Source: Hydractinia symbiolongicarpus | Lineage: Eukaryota; Cnidaria; Hydrozoa; Anthoathecata; Hydractiniidae | Assembly (NCBI RefSeq): GCF_029227915.1 | Contig: NC_079876.1 | Coordinates: forward strand, 17,298,001-17,362,000 | DNA length: 64,000 nt | Reading direction: 5' to 3' | Shown: piece by piece, positions 60,300-64,000 of the stretch | How the letters are laid out: every line of letters begins with the position of its first letter | Position numbering within the stretch: the stretch's first letter is position 1 | The notes under the pieces: model-generated | What the model saw: the letters and a program-made list of their open reading frames with translations, nothing else | What the model was told of the DNA's origin: nothing | The model's database searches: none | Position numbers and translations under genes: made by a program

Positions 60300-62420
60300 G
60301 TTTCAAGAAAGTTTTAAAAGAGAGTAAACGTCTTCTAGACTGAGTTTTTAAGTTGCATATAAATCATAACTTGGTCAAAAGTTTAAAGGAAGTAGCAATA
60401 TTTTTGATGCCAGCTGGTTGTGACGTCATATTTGTTTTAATACTCCTCCGCTGAGGCAAGTTAGTGTAAATGAAGAACATTTTATGCCTTACTGACTGAT
60501 ACAAGAGTGAGTGTTTTTCCTTCCATTTGACTAATCTTATTTCCTATTTGATATTTTTATTTTCACAGCTGCAGCTGCAATTATTAAATTTCTAGATGTT
60601 GATTTACTGATTTATTTTTAGTTTATTTTAACGTGTGACTTGTGAACCACGTGTAAGCTGCCGTACATTTCACATGGAAAACCCTTCTTAAGAAAGGCGC
60701 CATTTTAATTAATCAAGCAAATATATAAGGTGCCGTTGTGACTAAAAGTTGTTGGTGATAGCAAATTCGCGCTAATGAGATAAATATTGGAGCTCGGTAC
60801 AGCATAGCATCAAGTCTTTAATCACACGATCCTGTGTCGCTGCCTCGAACTTCAATATCAAATTCAATTCAAATGAAAGGCGTTAAAAATATAGAAAGGC
60901 TACAAAAAATATTCCTTTACAGGAGGATTGGGTGAGAATAAAGAGTGCTTAAAACGAATTCTAACCTAAATTAGTTCAGATGGCCAAAGGCGCAATTTTA
61001 ATGTTTCAGTTAACTCTTGCGGCGTTTGACAGTTAGTCAGCTTTACAAAATTCGAGTCACATTTAGTGCCTAAGGACAAAATTCACGTTTGGTACCGGTG
61101 AGTAGCCACATTCATCCTCTTTCTAAAATATGAGAGCACTTTTCATGGCAACCAGGTCCTTATAAAAAAGCTCGAACGGTGGGACTGTTGTTGCCAGACT
61201 GTAGGTCGGATATTTCCAGGACCGTGCTTTAAGGGATGAAAAAAGTTATAATCGGTGTTTAAAGAATTTTGAATAGTAAAATAATATAGAGTGCTAAAAA
61301 ATAGATTTACCGAGCAGGCTTTAAAATATTTTTGGAGAATAGTATAGGCGTGATAAAAAGATTGCACGAAGAGCACACCATTCTACCCACAGTGTAATTT
61401 CTTTGTACCCCGAATATACATTTTGGTTTTGGCCCACTGCTTCTTATCCTGAGATACTTTTTCAACTTAGGAATAAAAAGAAAGGAGAAATGCATTTAGC
61501 CAAATAACTTTTTTTTCTTTTACAAATATCTTTTCTTACTCTTTAAATGACATGTTCATGTGAACGTATGTTAATACTTTAAAAAAACATATACATGGTC
61601 GTTCAGCATATATATTTTTATGGTAATATTTCGACCTCCGTATTGGAGGTCTTCATTCGGCACTAAAAAAAATATTTAAAAAAAACAAGTTTTTTTATTC
61701 TTTTCCAGAGATAAAAGTGAGATTCCAGTCACTTGCTTCACTCATATTTTGCTGGCGTCCGCTAAAATAAATTACAAATTACATATTTCGTGAAGAGAAA
61801 AAATGCGTGATACAATTTGCATTTTCCATTATTTAAAATGTTTTCTGTGAATTTGACTAAGACTACTTTTTTTTTACAAGAAGGTGTGTTGCGTGTGGAA
61901 CATTTGCTTTAAAAACGAATTTTCATTTGTAAAATGTGATATTTCTCCGACTCGCTCATGCGTTTAAAATTTTTTATAGCAGCGCTACTAGGGACGTTGC
62001 TAATTGAGTGTTGAAATATGGGCGTGGTGCCATCTGTCATATATCGATCAAAACAACAACAAGGTTTTTAAATTATAATTGTTTATTCAGAATTATTTAT
62101 TTACGTAGGTGTGTACATAGCTTGTAAACAACAAAAAATGCATGGCATTTGGTTATACGGTATTTTGCTAGCCACTGTTTTTTATTTTCAATTACTTATC
62201 TCTTTTTATAAAAGAAAACCGATTTTCATTACATGACAAGAAATATAATTTATTTCATTGTTATTTCTACCTCGTTGCCAAGACTTTTTCTTTTTGCTCT
62301 GAGTCCTGAAGAATATCAGTTGTTCGTTTCGCGGGTTTGTTTACAAACTTTTAATGGTTCGGCAAACAAACTATAATTCGTGTTTTACAAAGTTCGACAA
62401 TCAAACTAAAATACGTTGTT
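60300..62420. other. Intergenic, downstream of the GTPase gene
   Basis: No gene recognised. A small hairpin (GACCTCC/GGAGGTC) lies near 61633-61650. Confidence 0.5.
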
Positions 62421-62422
62421 CT

Positions 62423-64000
62423 TTAATCAACAATATTGCTTATCATTCGAACTAAAGTTTTTTTAATATTTTTATCTTGAAAGACGCTAGTTTCCATAAA
62501 TTTGACGTCATAACACGCCGCCAATTCAACGCCCTCTTCCTTGCTTATTTTGCGATCTTCTTTCCTATCGCTTTTGTTGCCGATGATGACGACATAAGAA
62601 TTGCTCAAGGAATATTCATCCAACAGGTTCATCCTAAATCCAATGCAAATTGAAAAATCAAAGATGTCTCATTTGTATGTGTTTACAATTGTCGTAAAAA
62701 CAGGAACATATTATGAGCAATAACACCAAGCTTATAAGGAATGATGTGGAAACACAACTTCTTCCTTAGGTCTCTTTTCAACCAAGGAGCTTTATGGCTA
62801 GCTTAGGTAGGGGTATCCTCGTGACTGAATTTTGACGTGAGGCGGATTACGTTCTCTTCAATGAAATTTAAAGGTTTGAAGAGTTACATAAAAGCCAATT
62901 CCAACTAATTTTTGTAATTTTTATAATTTTTATGAGTTTTCACCCGTGATTGATCGTTCTTATTTCAGCATCAGGTTTTGGAACAAAGTTTTTACTTAAA
63001 CAAACGCATGGAGAAATTTCTACTTTCGTTGGGGCTTACAATAGTAGAACTAAAAAAACATTTTGAAATCAATCAATAAACCAATAATCTATCATCTTAC
63101 CAGTGATACACGTCGTTATATGATTGGATGTCAGTGACGTCATACATCACGATAAATCCTGAAGCGCATTTGTAGATATTTTTAGCAATGTTTTCCATCG
63201 CATCTTCAGCACCAGCTGGAAAAGAAAAAATAATTGTGAAATAAGTGTAGTTAAAAGGTTCTTTTCTTTGATGGCTTGTAAAAAGTTTAAGTCGAACTAA
63301 ACGGGCCCGTAATATCATAGGCGTAGAAGAGCCCTGTGAACGAAGTTGGAATTATGGATCACCAGTACAGATAATTTGTTCTACAAATACATGTCACATA
63401 TACCACAGAAAACAGGAACTTCGTCAGATTATGTAAACAAGGTGCTTTACTTTAGCACCAAATGTAAGCCTGAAGAAAGATGTTTAACAAGTCGTGCTAA
63501 AATAAGCCATAAGCATATAACTTATACAGCGGTATCAGATTGTAAAAAGCTACCAAACTAGCTAATATTTTGGACCAACCAAAATATTTTGCCACCTTTA
63601 TTTTTGCTGACTTCATATTTTTACTATGTTTTGTTTTGATTTCACTTTTCCATTTTAGTGCATGAAGATTCCAAATGAGATTGCAAATAAACGATGGATA
63701 TTACTATACGATACTTTTTTTAAAAAATAAAAACTTGCACGTTCTGTGCTTTTTTTATAAACTTAAATTTTATACGGACAAGTCATAAGTTTAAGAGAAT
63801 TCTAAATTAGTATGTTAACAGATAGCTATACACAATAAAATTTGTGCACTCACATGTGTCCCAGAATTTCACTCGAACTTTGTTACCATCATATGTCTGA
63901 ATAAGCTTTTGTAAATAGTCAAATCCAACGGTAGGTATGTAAGTTTCAGTGTGCATTTTGTTTGCGTATTGAAATAATAAACTAGTTTTTCCAACATTTC
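62423..64000 (-). CDS. Rab-like small GTPase, last three exons (5' end beyond window)
   Basis: Exons: 64000-63854 (cut by the window edge), 63215-63101, 62633-62423, joining in phase. Visible motifs: NVGKTSL, the end of the P-loop (G1); YIPTVGFDY, switch I with the G2 Thr; WDTSGAED in place of WDTAGQE (G3); GNKSD (G4); ETSVF (G5, normally ETSA). FIVMYDVTD and YNDVYHW between G3 and G4 are typical of Rab proteins, which switch membrane-traffic steps. Two features are odd. The catalytic Gln of G3 is Ala, predicting slow GTP hydrolysis. The protein ends NIVD with no terminal cysteines, so no prenylation site is visible. It may be an atypical soluble Rab-like protein, or a further spliced exon may be missed. 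The 5' exon with the start codon is outside the window. Confidence 0.8.

Noticed and set aside
1-64000. CRISPR array, operon or bacterial-type systems
   Set aside because: No spaced short repeats with unique spacers exist, and spliced animal genes cover the window.

Overview
This is an AT-rich invertebrate-animal nuclear window. Genes have many small exons with GT/AG introns, fossil Tc1 and pogo transposons and short inverted-repeat elements are frequent, and a cluster of secreted PAN/apple plus fibrinogen-like lectin genes is present. The overall look (short introns, protein similarities, high AT, element types) fits a cnidarian, perhaps a hydrozoan. That assignment is inference and the sequence does not prove it.

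Layout. (1) About 0.6-16.8 kb, minus strand: a nardilysin-type M16 metalloprotease gene. I could splice 14 consecutive 5' exons in phase and recognise four more downstream; the 3' end is unresolved or off the left edge. Its introns hold a PIF/Harbinger-like MITE, a tRNA-derived SINE, a dead Tc1-like transposon with long terminal repeats, a foldback element and one copy of an interspersed repeat. (2) 18.5-32.2 kb, plus strand: a complete 19-exon MGAT5-type gene (N-acetylglucosaminyltransferase V, GT18), 703 codons, all exons joining in phase. A 90-bp minisatellite lies against the acceptor of exon 13, and a perfect 25-bp hairpin overlaps the stop codon. (3) 34.4-56.5 kb, minus strand: five intronless loci of one secreted PAN + fibrinogen-related-domain (FReD) family. 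Two are intact (A, D), one has an internal deletion (C), one is decayed (B) and one carries a single in-frame TAG (E). Repeats, a pogo fossil and a 2.5-kb inverted-repeat element lie between them. (4) 57.8-59.7 kb, minus strand: a five-exon model for a 121-residue secreted cysteine-rich protein of unknown family. (5) 59.9-60.3 kb: a 52-bp tandem repeat array. (6) 62.4 kb to the right edge, minus strand: the last three exons of a divergent Rab-like small GTPase.

The genes do not form a pathway. Nardilysin and MGAT5 are housekeeping-type genes transcribed divergently from a shared ~1.6-kb intergenic interval. The FReD cluster is the accessory part: a lineage-specific secreted lectin or recognition family with signs of tandem duplication, sequence exchange between copies and repeated loss of function. 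It is the best candidate for unusual biology here, together with the small cysteine-rich secreted protein and the atypical GTPase.
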